Below, in pieces: positions 24,641-35,626 of a stretch of DNA of 64,000 nucleotides. The stretch is taken from contig NC_080683.1 of the NCBI RefSeq assembly GCF_030445035.2, forward strand, positions 116,421,225-116,485,224. Direction: 5' to 3'. The first letter of the stretch is position 1. Each line of letters begins with the position of its first letter. The DNA is from Dasypus novemcinctus. Taxonomy: Eukaryota; Chordata; Mammalia; Cingulata; Dasypodidae. The position numbers were made by a program, and so were the translations under genes. The notes under the pieces were generated by a model that ran no database searches, was not told where the DNA came from, and worked only from the letters and a program-made list of their open reading frames with translations.

Positions 24641-25870
24641 GTTTTCCAGATTAGGGAGATGTAGTGTTGGGTTCTTGCTCAATATGTAATCTTAGACTCC
24701 ACAGATACTTTTAAGTTTGGTGTTATTTTCTCCAAAATATATACCACATTTTGGAAACTGCAGTCTAATGAAGAAAACCCACTATTTGCAAGACCTGGTA
24801 TAGGATAGAATTTCCTCAATCAATAGTTGCTTCCACGGGATCATTCGGAGCAAGCCATCTGAACTATTTACACAGGGATATTGTACTGATAGCATCACAG
24901 CCATTGAATCCATGCAAGCAGAGTCAACAGCATGTCAAAGGAGTGTCCAGATCTGAAGAGCCCTTGATAATTGTACCATCAGGAGAGCACAAGTGCCATT
25001 TAAAAGAGAAGTTTCTGTATACACCAATACCTGGAAGAGTGGAACACTCAGCTAAGACATTATGCAATAAATTAATGTTCTGGAAGAATTGGAAATGCTT
25101 CGACCTTGGACTTGTTTAGTGAGGTGTAGTTTGTGGGTCTAGGTCCCCAGCTGGAAAGCACCTCTATCTGTTGTCTGCATTCTCCTGGTGATGAATACTA
25201 TCACATTCTTGATACTTTTTGTTGTGTCACTGTCTTAATTGTGGAGTTATAGTCACTTACCCCGCAGATGATTCCTCTGTGACTGAAAATCAAAAGGGAT
25301 GGACAGCCTGGAATGGGAAGATGGACATGATGGCTACAAGATCTCGTCCTCCCTGCTGAGCTCTACAGTGAATCTGAACTAAAGACTGATGACGTTTGGG
25401 CTAGATCAACAGCAGTTCAAGCTCTCTAGTGAGAATATGACCTAAGTGGACATTGATAAATTCAGCGAATGCTACCAAAAGATCCTGTAAGAATAAATGG
25501 AATGTATGGGAGTCGTTTGTCCAATAGGAGTCTCACCAAACCCAAAGTCACTGATACCTAAAAATATATATATATATTTTAACAATATCCATTTAATATT
25601 CACTTTAAGTTTCCACATTAATTCTCTATAACCTCTTCTTTTTTTTTTTTTTTTTGCATAAGAACCTTTGTATATGCAGTTTGGAAGCTACCTTAATTCA
25701 TGAGTATTACCTGCTTAAATAAAGTCAGGGAAATAGTACTTTGTCTAGTATTTTATTTTCATGCTTTGCTGTCACCTTATGCAGGATGGGTACAGAGGAA
25801 ATGATGGATGAGAGAGCACTTACAAACTGTAAAGCACTCGAACTGTATCCACATTTGTATTTCTCTTAGC
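24640..25870. other. Unassigned, with (AT)n and poly(T) tracts
   Basis: A short 'atatatatatat' run lies at 25,565-25,577 and a run of about 17 T at 25,640-25,657. No supported exon is seen. The 71-codon frame at 24,904-25,119 has no family signature. Confidence 0.4.
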
Positions 25871-27730
25871 ATTAGTCCACCTATTGTACAGATCTATTGT
25901 TTTGTTGAACATTAGAAACATATATTTCATGGATAACATGTTTGCTTCCAAGTCAAATCTTTAGTGTATCACCCTAGATCAAACCAATGATAGCTGTTAC
26001 TCTTCTATCCTATCATCACCAGCATCCATTTATCATTGCTTTCAGCACACCACAAAAGAGATTCTGTACCTAACTAGCAATAATTCTCCATTACAATCCC
26101 ATTCCCGACATTGGTAATGTGTAGTCTCTTTGCTGCATCTTTAAATTGGCTTAATCTAGTTGTTTCCTATGTGAAATCATGGTATATTTAGCTTTATTTT
26201 TGTCTTATTTCTCCCAAATTCATTCATGTTGTAGACTGTATCACAACTTTATCTTTTCTCTTCCTGAATAATATTCCATTTCACATTTAAACATCAATTG
26301 TTCATTAAACACATCACTTACTGACATGTTTTACAATATTTATTTCACACCCATTAACCCATTTCATCTGCTTGATGGTCACTTATTTTCTTCCACCTCA
26401 GGTTACTGAGAAGGATGCTGTCTGAGCAGTGGTATATAAATAACTGCTTGAAGCCCAGCTTTCAATGTTGGGGGGGTGGGATGAATATTTGAATGTGTAA
26501 GTGCTCATTCATATGGTAATTTTTTCTCTTTATTTTTATAATGTTACATTAAAAAAATATGAGGTCCCCATATACCCCCCACCTCCCTCACCCCACTATA
26601 TGGTAATTCTATTCTTGTCTTTCTGGGGGAACAGCCAGACTATTTTCAAGGGACTGAATATCTCTACCAGTGAAGTGTAAGTGTTCCAGTTTCTCTGCAT
26701 CTCCTCCAGCACCCGTTATTTTCTGCAGTTAAAACAACAACAACAAATGGCCTGGTATAATAGTTACAATGGCATGGCACCTTACTGTGGTATTGAGTGG
26801 CAATTCCCTAATGCCTAATATAGTTGATCACCTTCCTATGTGCGTCTTTGAAAATCTTCATTGGAGAAATACTCATCAAGTTATTTGCCCGTGTTTTAAT
26901 TGGTTTTTCAGCTTTTTGTTGTACAGATGCAAGAGTTCTTAGGTATTCTGGACATTTTACCCTTATCAGATTTATTTTCTCAATTTCTGTATGTTGTGTT
27001 TTCCCTTTCCTGAATATGTCCTTTGAAGTAGAAAAGTTTTGTTTCATTTTTCTAATTCTCTTGACATCTCTTTCATCTATTACACTTTTTGGTTTTCATG
27101 CTTTTTCTTGTTAATCTCGGAAATCACTGCCAAATCCAAGGCCATGAAATATTTCCCCTCTATTTCCTTCTATGGTGTTCAGGTTTTAGCTCTAAAGTTA
27201 AGGTCTTTGAACCAGTTTGAGTCATTTTTGTTTGTGGAGTAGGTAGAGGTCCAACATTAATCCTTTGCGTGTGAACATTTGGTTTTCTCTGCACTATTTC
27301 CTAAATGGAGTTTCTTTTCCCATTGTATATAATTGGAACCCTTGTCCAAAATCAGGCAAGCCTGGGTGTGTGAGCTTATTCCTGGACACTCAGATCTTTT
27401 CCATTGGTGTCCTACATAATCTCTATGCCGTTACAACATTCTTTTCATGTTTGTGGATTATTGTATGTTTTTAAATTAGGAAGTTTCAGATCTCCATTGT
27501 GTTCTTCTGCTTCAAATTCGTAGTGAGTATTTAGGCCTATTTTTTTTTTAACCTATGCATACGAATTTAACAAGTTTTCTGATTCCTGAAATAATGCTGC
27601 CAAATATTGACAGGTTCTGCATTGAATCCATAGGTCTTTTAGGTAGTATTGACACCTTATCAATATTAGCTCTTCCTATCGTTGAACACAGGATTTCTTT
27701 TCAATCATTAAAGACTTGATAAATTTCTTT
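25870..27730 (-). repeat. L1 LINE fragment, antisense, old
   Basis: Inverted ORF2 3' half. The minus-strand reading at 26,808-27,047 has the L1 ORF2 composition with 'KPIKTRANNLM', and flanks include 'ttcctgaataatattccatt' and 'atctctaccagtgaa'. It is more diverged than the L1 at 17-22 kb. Confidence 0.6.
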
Positions 27731-27913
27731 CGACCTGCCTGAGCAGCCCTGACCCTGCATATCAAAGGAGGGTAATGGCTCCTTGATTGAGCCCGACTGT
27801 GGGCCAGGATAAGGCTGAGCAGCTGCTCAGGCCAGGGCCAAGGAGGAAGGGCAAAGACAGCAGCAGCTCAGTGGTTCCGGAGGTCAAAGGGGGGAAGAAA
27901 TGAGTGTGATTTT
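27730..27913. other. Short G-rich single-copy stretch before unit A
   Basis: Not shared with unit B; nothing recognised. Similarity to unit B begins at 27,914 with 'tccagcaggcagggtttcct'. Confidence 0.4.
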
Positions 27914-28129
27914 CCAGCAGGCAGGGTTTCCTTTTTGGCATAAAGATATGTTCTCAACTTTTTTTTTGCACAACTTTCAATGTAACTAAGACACTCTTCA
28001 GCACATTACAAAGGAGTAATTATAACAAAAATTTAATATATATATTTTAACACTAGAAAATAAACGTATCTATATAAAAAATAAAAAACAACAAAAAAAG
28101 TGAGGAACAGGTATGTAAAGGCAATCTCT

Positions 28130-28379
28130 GGGGAAGGGAAGGTGTTCTCCTTTCCCTCGTCATTCCCAGGCTGGAGAAGCGCAGCTTCAGCATCATGTGG
28201 TGCGTGGGGAAGAGCGAGCTTGTCAGCTGACCTTTCTGTGGGTGTTGTCATTGGGGTCAGGGCTGGCCTGGGGCCCAGCCTCATATCTGGCCCTTTTATC
28301 TCAGCTTCGTCCAGGGCAGAGGATGAATGTGCCGGAGGTAGAGTGGTCAAGGCCGCGGATGCTGGACCTGACACTGGAG
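28130..28379 (-). pseudogene. RALGDS-like exon A2: Pro/Ala linker plus start of the CDC25 domain
   Basis: On the minus strand the exon follows a polypyrimidine tract and 'ttttccag'. It reads through a Pro/Ala/Ser-rich linker (PAPVSGPASAALTTLPPAH), then ERSADKLALPHAPHD and NDEGKEN. RalGDS-family proteins have exactly this order: a long Pro/Ala linker, then the beginning of the catalytic CDC25/RasGEF domain ending in a KGKE segment before the next exon. The known parent activates Ral GTPases by GDP/GTP exchange. This copy lacks the rest of the catalytic domain and is not expected to work. Family assignment is inference from order and motif similarity. Confidence 0.5.
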
Positions 28380-28492
28380 CTGGAAAAGAAGCAGAATTCA
28401 GCATCACAGCCTCCTTGCAAGGTATCTTTTTAATGAAAGAAACTATCCCCAAGCCTTTCAGAGGCAGAGTCCTCAAAACATCAACCTCAAAT

Positions 28493-29170
28493 TGTTGTAT
28501 AAGTTGAGAGAGGTTCAATTATTTGCGTATAGAAAGGCCAGGACTCAGGAATGATGTTGAGAAGGAAAAATGGTTTATTGATGGCCGGCGGGACTCGGGA
28601 GCTTTCTCTTTCAAAACCAGGCTTCCAACAAGATTTTCAAGTTCCTTTTATACAGGGTGGGGAGTTAAATGGGGCCTTTAACAAAGAAAACTACTTTCTT
28701 TGTTAAGTCTTTGCCTGAGTACCAGATAGGTTTTGAATGAACATATCTCCCACATTTCAGGTGAGCTTGAATTAGCATCTTGCCCACATTCCGTCTGGAT
28801 GCAACTTTGAATACACATTTAGTCTTACATCCTTTCTGAACATTCAAAGCCCATATCACTTAACTGGATTTCTAGAGACTAGGCACACTTGGTTACAGAA
28901 TTAGATGATTTTGAATTTATGCACAGGCTATATTTCCCATTTGAGGCCAAAGTTCCCTTAAGTTTCGGCATCACCACCATCAGAGTTTCCCTGGACTGAT
29001 GGGTAAGTATATAGAGTTTGCATTGCTAAATGGCCGCCCAGGGCTGGAGTCCTTGCCATGGTCACCAAGGGAGGACTGCAGCCTCTTACCGTCCCACACC
29101 CACAAGTCAGGACAGACAGCTTAGGTTATCTCTGAAGAGACAAAGAGCCTCCCACACATAACCCACATCA
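28493..29170 (-). mobile_element. Solo LTR (gammaretrovirus-type), minus orientation
   Basis: A 678-bp insertion present in unit A and absent from unit B. It starts TGTTGT, ends CATCA and is flanked by the 4-bp direct repeat 'aaat' (28,489-28,492 and 29,171-29,174), the duplication size typical of gammaretroviruses. On the minus strand a TATA-like 'gtataaaagg' (near 28,650) is followed about 75 bases on by the poly(A) signal 'aataaa' (near 28,575). No internal viral sequence remains. Unit B gives the empty site, so insertion postdates the A/B duplication (or was lost from B). Confidence 0.75.
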
Positions 29171-29227
29171 AAATAGCTTTTCTTTAGAGGACTGCTAGAT
29201 GACTCTGCTGAGGTTTTCTAGCTCCTA

Positions 29228-29503
29228 GGTATTGTGGGAAACCGGCTTACTTGTTCCTGACTGTAAATGTTACTCCTGATCTGCTGTACATGTTGCAGTT
29301 CTTAGATGTTGCAGTTCTAATAGCAAACAGCTGCTTCCTAGTTTCCAGTAAATACGAGGTGGAACTAGGGTTAAGGCTCTCAGGTCCAGAAGCTGTGAGT
29401 CCCTTGGTTACTCTGTGTCTTATTTCTGTCCCTTTATTTCGTAAATTTCTGTGTTACCTTCCCTTCAAGCCAACCTATTGTGAGCTGATTATAGCAGCTA
29501 GAC
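29228..29503. repeat. Second insertion specific to unit A
   Basis: Unit B passes directly from 'ctagctcctag' to 'cagagaagtcctgagg', whereas unit A holds about 275 extra bases. I cannot name the element, and no clear target duplication is seen. It could also be a deletion in unit B. Confidence 0.5.
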
Positions 29504-29630
29504 CCTGAGAACCCTGAGGCCTCCGGCCTGGGTTCTCCTCCCAGGTCCTCCAATCACCTCACATGCAATGAAACCCAGCTCCCCTCACCCTCTGGTACAA
29601 GCCCTGTTGAATTCAGGGTCTCAAGCTCAC

Positions 29631-29785
29631 CGCAGATACAATGTGCCTGGCAGTGCAGTACGGAGTACATGATCTTACTTTTCATGGACACCAGCAAGAT
29701 CCTATGGCTGGCAGAGCCCAGGGGATGAAAAATGGCTCTGCTGAGACGGTGGTCCAGCCAGGTTGCCAGGATGTAACATGTGACC
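29631..29785 (-). pseudogene. RALGDS-like REM exon, copy A2
   Basis: Minus-strand segment between a 'cctcctcccaccag' acceptor and a 'gtgagc' donor. It reads YILATWLDHRLSRAIFHP early and SKIMYSVLHCQAH late. RalGDS-family REM domains have an ILGTWLD motif, then an AH and leucine pattern, at these spacings. It is more degenerate than the other REM copy. Paralogue in unit B at about 33,020-33,180. Confidence 0.5.
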
Positions 29786-30581
29786 CTGGTGGGAGGAGGG
29801 TGGGCAGATCAGAGGCCGGGCCCTCTTCCACCGTCTCCTCCACTTTTAACATTGTGTGTGCATGTTGGATTCTCCTCTACCTGCCCGTGCCCATCTCTGT
29901 GTCCGTAGCCCAAGCCACAGTGCTCCATGGTACTGCTGGCTGTGGCTGACTTGTAACTGAGCAGGGGACTGGTTCAGGAGGCTAAACATAGGGGGATCTT
30001 CTGAAATCATTTGAACAAGATCTACCAGTTCAGATAGCTTTAACATATATCTGCTGTCTCCAGAACTGTTATTCAAAGGAATTGGGTTTCAGATGGGCAG
30101 CAAGGGTCTGTGTCTGCTCTGCTTTCATCAACAGTAGGCACTCCCTAAATTACAGGTGTCACAAGACCTGCTGCCCACGTTTTCTGAGGACTAGAAGTAT
30201 TCCACAGTCTGAAGCTCCAGCAAAAGGATTCCATCTACTCTGTGTGCCCATGAGGGCCTCATCCCTATGACACGCTGCTCATGGAGGCATGATGAGCCCG
30301 GCCAATGCTTGCCTGCTGCTGGGTATCTTTGACTGAGCCTCTCCTCAACTTGTGGAGCATGCTGCTCACCACATCTCCAACTCTGGGTGGGACCACGTAT
30401 CCTGGGTTAGAGTCGGGATCATGGGAAGTTTTACGACAATTGGGTGATGTTGGGATCACAGTACTTCAGATGTGGGGTCCACAGTGGTCTGACCTGCCTA
30501 TCCCAGACATGAACCACACCTCACAGTTACCATTCCATCGAAAAAAGGGAAATACTCCTTCCTGTCCAAAAATCTACTCAC

Positions 30582-30690
30582 ATTTTCAAGTCTGTCAAAG
30601 GGGATTCCAGCTCTGTAGATGGCTGTCCCTCCAATGAGGATTCTGGGCCAGCAGTTAGAGCTGCTAACGGAGCAGGCACTGGTCTTGATG
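30582..30690 (-). pseudogene. RALGDS-like linker exon, copy A1
   Basis: 109-bp minus-strand segment framed by an 'aactccag' acceptor and an 'aaat|gtgagt' donor, reading a Pro/Ala/Glu-rich sequence (PASRPVPAPLAALTAGPESS). The flanking intron resembles that of exon A2, so it is an internal repeat of the same exon type. Paralogue in unit B at 33,974-34,082, same length. Confidence 0.5.
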
Positions 30691-30965
30691 CTGGAGTTGG
30701 AAAGGAGTACTATCACCCAACATGACAGCCTTCCCAGGTGACTTCACAAAAGCAGAAAATATCCCCAACTTTTGGATGCAAACGTACAAAACCATGCCAC
30801 CCGCCCAGGAAGCCTTCCACGTCAGAGGTCCACCAGATGACTCATCTTCAGGTCCTCTTGCTCCTGGACTAGCCCCTGCCCTAGGTGTTCCTGCCTGGGG
30901 GTGGGCCCAAGAACTCTGGGCTTCACTCAGACTCATAGTCATCATCCACCCTCAGTCTTCCTTAC

Positions 30966-31157
30966 CTGTGGCTCAGTCACACTTGAATACATGGTCACAA
31001 GCTGAACATGGCAAATGTGGGCTTGGTACTGCAAATGTGACCCCATGATGTTCATTTGCACTGTGCACAGCAGGGCCTTGAGGCCGGTAGAGCCCAGGAT
31101 ATGGGAGATGCCTGCTGCAGGGTATCAAGCCAGGCTCCCCAGAAGCATGACATGACA
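30966..31157 (-). pseudogene. RALGDS-like REM exon, copy A1 (frameshifted)
   Basis: Minus-strand exon with acceptor 'tatctctgcag' and donor 'cacag|gtaagg', 192 bp. After the first third it reads TGLKALLCTVQMNIMGSHLQ and then AHICHVQL. This follows the RalGDS REM pattern LK-L---VQ-N--GS-L, then AH and QL, ending in EP. Relative to copy B1 one base is missing in the 5' third, which puts the early WLD motif and the later part in different frames. It is a broken copy of a Ras-exchanger-motif exon. Confidence 0.6.
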
Positions 31158-32469
31158 CTGCAGAGATAATGGTGGGCAGCGGATCAGAAGTTTGGCTTTT
31201 GAACACTGTCCCCTCCAACATATCCCAACCTGTATGGGTGGACAGCTCCTGTGACTACCCCTGTCCATCCTCTTGTCCACCCCCCACAACCCATCCCCTC
31301 CCTTATTTTCCTTTTCATGGTTGTACATTAACAGAGAGGGGACTTTTGAAGAGATCAAACCACTGGGGGTGTCGAACCCATTCATCTTCCCAAGCACCTT
31401 CTGCGCAGGTAGCCCAGGCACATATCTCTCTCTCCCTGCACGCACTTCAGGAATCGGGACTCCGGGTGGTTAGAGATGGGCTGTATCTCCTCTGCTCACT
31501 GTGCTGACCACTCGAGAGCAGGATCTCCCTTAACACCTGGTGCTTGGTGGACCTCGTATTCTCCTTCCCAGGGCCCTCACTGCACCTCCACCTGAGGCTC
31601 ATGTGTCAGTGCTTGCCTTGTTCTCTGTGTGCCTGGGAGGGTGTCATCCCCCTGACACTGTCCTACTGGAGGCATGGTAGAGCCTAGTCACCCCTTGCCT
31701 GCCGCTGAGCAACCTTGACTGAGCAACCAGCTGGATAGGGTTACAGGCTGCTCACCCCATATCCTGGGAACAGGTATCCTGGTTTAGAGTCAGGAATGGG
31801 GTAAGTCGAACCTACAATGGGGTGATGTTAGGATGGTGGGGAACATTAGATAGCGGGGGCCTAGTAGACTGGACCTGCCTCCCTCAGCCACTACCCACAC
31901 CCACAGTTTTCTTCCAATTCAGAGTAAGGAATTTTGTTCTTAACCTCGTGTCCACTCACCTATTCAGTTGTGTCAGGCATCTTCGATCCACTTCAGTAAT
32001 GGTCAAGTCTCTTGGGTACCTAAAGGGAGCGTTGAGGGTGCCACCTACTCTGGACCCTTCGTGCACATGGAATCTAGGGTCACTTACTGATTCCTGACTG
32101 GAATGGAAATCCACTAGCCAGAGATTTTCCGTCTTTATTCCTACACCTAGGTTAAATGTAGAAATATACCTGCCCAGAGAGATACACTGTACATATTTAT
32201 TGTTTGGAGCCACCAGCCCTTTCCTATAAATGACTGTTATTATCCAGCAGGCAGGGTTTCCTTTGTGGCCTAAAGATTTGTTCCCAACAACAGTGACTGA
32301 TGTTTGCACAACTCTTAATGTAGCTAAGACATGCTTAAGCACATTACAAAGGAGTAATGATAACTAAAATTTAACATATATATTTTAACACTAGGAAACA
32401 AATACTTCTATACAAAAAATAAAGCACAACCCAAAATAGTGAAAAACAAATACATAAAGGCAATCCTGG

Positions 32470-32717
32470 GGAAGGGAAAGTATTCTCCTTTCCTTTGTCA
32501 TTCACAAGCTGGAGAAGAGGAGCTTCAGCCTCATGTGGTGCCTGGAAAAGAGCGAGCTTGTCAGCTGACCTTTCTGTGCATGTTGTTGTTGGAGTCAGGG
32601 TTGGCGTGAGGCCCAGTCGCACGTCTGGCCCTTTTGTCTCTGCTTCATCCAGCCCAGAAGATGAAGGTGCAGGAGGCAGAATGGCCAAGGCTGCTGGTGC
32701 TGGTCCTGATGCTGGAG
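32470..32717 (-). pseudogene. RALGDS-like exon B2: linker plus start of the CDC25 domain
   Basis: Counterpart of exon A2. It reads a Pro/Ala linker (PAPASGPAPAALAILPPAPS), then ALFQAPHEAEAPLLQ and NDKGKEN. The NDKGKEN end is closer to the family RDKKGKE motif than in unit A. It is open across the exon, but with no downstream catalytic exons it cannot encode a working exchange factor. Confidence 0.5.
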
Positions 32718-33019
32718 CTGGAAAGGAAGAAGAATTTAGCATCACGGCCCCTTTGCAAGGTTTCTTTTTAATGGCAGAAACTATCCTCAAGCCTTTCAGA
32801 GGAAAGGCCCCAAAACTCCAACCTCAATTAGGTAGCTTTTCCTTAAGAAGACCATAGAGGACTCTTTTGAGGTTATTCTAGCTCCTAGCCCCAGAGAAGT
32901 CCTGAGGCCTCCTGCCTGGGTTCTCCCCCCAGGTCCTCCAATCACCCTCACATGCAATGAAACCCAGCTCCCCTCACCCTCTGGTACAAGCCCTGTTGAA
33001 TTCAGGGTCTCAAGCTCAC

Positions 33020-33180
33020 CACAGCTATGATGTGCCCAGCAGTGCAGTACGGAGTACATGATTTACTGTTCACGGACACGGACACCAGCAAGATCCTGTG
33101 GCTGGCAGAGCCCAGGGGATAAAAACTGGCTCTGCTGAGATGGTGGTTCAGCCAGGTTGCCAGGATATAACATGTGACCC
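33020..33180 (-). pseudogene. RALGDS-like REM exon, copy B2
   Basis: Counterpart of A2, with the same acceptor and donor positions ('gctcac' on the plus strand at the lower end). It contains the 'MYSVLHCWAH' segment. It is degenerate, and boundaries are good to a base or two. Confidence 0.45.
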
Positions 33181-33973
33181 TGGTGGGAGAAGGGTGGGCA
33201 GATCAGAGGCCGGGCCCTCTTCCACCGTCTCCTCCACTTTTAACATTGTGTGTGCATGTCGGATGGTCCTCTACCTGCCCCTGCCCATCTCTGGGTCTGT
33301 AGCCCAAGCCACAATGCTCCATGGTACTGCTGGCTGTGGCTGACTTGTAACTGAGCAGGGGACTGGTTCAGGAGGCTAAACATAGGGGGATCGTCTGAAA
33401 TCTTCTAAACACGTTCTACTACTTCAGATATCTTTGACATATATCTGCTGTCTCCAGAACTGTTATACAAAGGAATTGGGTTTCCGATGGGCAGCAAGGG
33501 TCTGTGTCTGCTCTGCTTTTATCAACAGTAGGCACTCCCTAAATTACAGGTGTCACAAGACCTGCTGCCCATGTTTTCTGAGGGCTAGATGTGTTCTACA
33601 GTCTGAAGCTCAAGCAAAATGATTACATCTACTCTTGTGTGCCCATGAGGGCCTCATCCCTATGACACGCTGCTCATGGAGGCATGGTGCGGCCCGGGCA
33701 ATGCTTGCCTGCTGCTGGGCATCCTTGACTGAGTAGCCAATCAACTTGTGGAGCATGCTGCTCACATCTCCAACTCTAGTTGGGACCATGTATCCTGGGT
33801 TAGAGTCAGGATCATGGGAAGTTTAACGACAATGGGGTGATGTTGGGATCATAGTACTTCAGATGTGGATCCACAGTGGTCTGACCTGCCTATCCCAAAC
33901 ATGAACCACACCTCACAGTTACCATTCCACGGAAAAAAGGGAAATACTCCTTCCTGTCCAAGAATCTACTCAC

Positions 33974-34082
33974 AATTTCAAGTCTGTCAAAGGGGACTCC
34001 AGCTCTGTAGATGGCTGTCCCTCCGATGAGGATTCTGGGGCAGCAGTTAGAGCTGCTAACGGAGCAGGCACAGGTCTTAATG
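33974..34082 (-). pseudogene. RALGDS-like linker exon, copy B1
   Basis: 109 bp, same length and splice framing as A1 with a few substitutions. It is placed between REM exon B1 and the next module, as the domain order of the parent family would predict. Confidence 0.5.
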
Positions 34083-34357
34083 CTGGGTTGGAAAAGGAGT
34101 TCTATCACCCAACATGACAACCTTCCCAGATGACTTCACAAAAGCAGAAAATATCCCCAACTTTTGGATGCAAACGTACAAAACCATGCCACCCGCCCAG
34201 GAAGCCTTCCATGTCAGAGGTCCACCAGATGACTCATCTTCAGGTCCTCTTGCTCCTGGACTAGCCCCTGCCTTAGGTGTTCCTGCCTGGGGGTGGGCCC
34301 AAGAACTCTGGGCTTCACTCAGACTCATAGTCATCATCCACCCTCAGTCTTCCTTAC

Positions 34358-34550
34358 CTGTGGCTCAGTCACACTTGAATACATGGTCACAAGCTGAACA
34401 TGGCAAATGTGGGCTTGGTACTGCAAATGTGACCCCATGATGTTCATTTGCACTGTGCACAGCAGGGCCTTGAGGCCGGTAGAGCCCAGGATATGGGAGA
34501 TGCCTGCTGCAGGGTATTCAAGCCAGGCTCCCCGGGAGCATGACATGGCA
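34358..34550 (-). pseudogene. RALGDS-like REM exon, copy B1 (frame still open)
   Basis: 193-bp minus-strand exon, acceptor 'tatctctgcag' and donor 'cacag|gtaagg'. One frame is open from end to end: GAWLEYPAAG, then TGLKALLCTVQMNIMGSHLQ, AHICHVQL, ending VTEPQ. Family pattern: G-WL-D/E-Y, LK-L, VQ-N, GS-L, AH, QL and a terminal EP. It is the best-preserved module of the array and the best handle for naming the family. Whether it is expressed cannot be judged from sequence. Confidence 0.65.
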
Positions 34551-35626
34551 CTGCAGAGATAATGGTGGGCAGCGGATCAGAAGTTTGGCTTTTGAACACT
34601 GTCCCCTCCAACATATCCCAACCTGTATGAGTGGACAGCTCCTGTGACTGCCCCTGTCCATCCTCTTGTCCACCCCCCACAACCCATCCCCTCCCTTATT
34701 TTCCTTTTCATGGTTGTACATTAACAGAGAGGGGACTTTTGAAGAGATCAAACCACTGGGGGTGTCTAACCCATTCATCTTCCCAAGCACCTTCTGCTTC
34801 AGGTAGCCCAGGCACATATCTCTCTCTCCCTGCACGCACTTCAGGAATCGGGACTCCGGGTGGTTAGAGATGGGCTGTATCTCCTCTGCTCACTGTGCTG
34901 ACCACTCGAGAGCAGGATCTCCCTTAACAACTCGTGCTTGGTGGACCTCCTATTCTCCTTCCCAGGGCCCTCACCGCACCTCCACCTGAGGCTCATGTGT
35001 CAGAGCCTTGTTCTCTGTGTGCCTGGGAGGGTGTCATCCCCCTGACACTGTCCTACTGGAGGCATGGTAGAGCCTAGTCACCCCTTGCCTGCCGCTGAGC
35101 AACCTTGACTGAGCAACCAGCTGGATAGGGTTACAGGCTGCTCACCCCATATCCTTTTCTGGGAACAGGTATCCTGGTTTAGAGTCAAGAATGGGGTAAG
35201 TCAGACCTACAATGGGTGATGTTGGGATGGTGGGGAACATTAGATATGGGGGCCTAGTAGACTGGACCTGCCTCCCTTAGCCACTAACACACCCACATTT
35301 TTCTTTTAATCAAGAGTAAGGACTTTTTGTTCTTAAGCTCATGTCCACTCACATATTCACTTGTGTCAGGCATCTTCTATCCACTTTGGTAATGGTGAAG
35401 TCTCTTGGGCACCTACAGGGAGCATTGAGGGTGCCACAGATCACCTACCCTGGACCCTTCCTGCTCATGAGATCTAGGTTCACCTACTGATTCCTGACTG
35501 GAATGGAATCCAATACTAGAGATTTTCCTTCTTTACTACTACCCCTAGGCTAAATATAGAAATACACCTGCCTAGAGAGACACACTGCATATATTTGTTT
35601 GAGACCCACCAGCCCTTTCCTACAAG

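Larger units (their letters stand above)
27914..32227 (-). repeat. Tandem unit A of the RALGDS-like array
   Basis: Direct duplicate of 32,228-35,626. Both units begin 'ccagcaggcagggtttcct' and end near 'accagccctttcctа'-type sequence (A: about 32,220; B: about 35,620). Unit A is longer because of a 678-bp solo LTR (28,493-29,170) and a further insertion of about 275 bp (29,228-29,503). It carries degenerate, splice-framed exons of a RALGDS-like gene on the minus strand: REM-type exons at 30,966-31,157 and 29,631-29,785, and linker exons at 30,582-30,690 and about 28,130-28,379. Introns are kept, so this is DNA-level duplication, not retroposition. Confidence 0.8.
32228..35626 (-). repeat. Tandem unit B of the RALGDS-like array
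   Basis: Direct duplicate of unit A, immediately adjoining it. It lacks the solo LTR and the second insertion of unit A. Similarity is uneven: about one difference in seven by eye at the left end (28.1 versus 32.45 kb), near identity in the centre (four differences in 327 bases for 30,722-31,048 versus 34,114-34,440) and again lower at the right end. It carries REM exons at 34,358-34,550 and about 33,020-33,180 and linker exons at 33,974-34,082 and about 32,470-32,717, all on the minus strand. Confidence 0.8.

Noticed and set aside
30722-31048. 108-codon plus-strand frame kept in units A and B
   Set aside because: Conservation is explained by near-identical duplicated DNA; the meaningful exons are on the minus strand.
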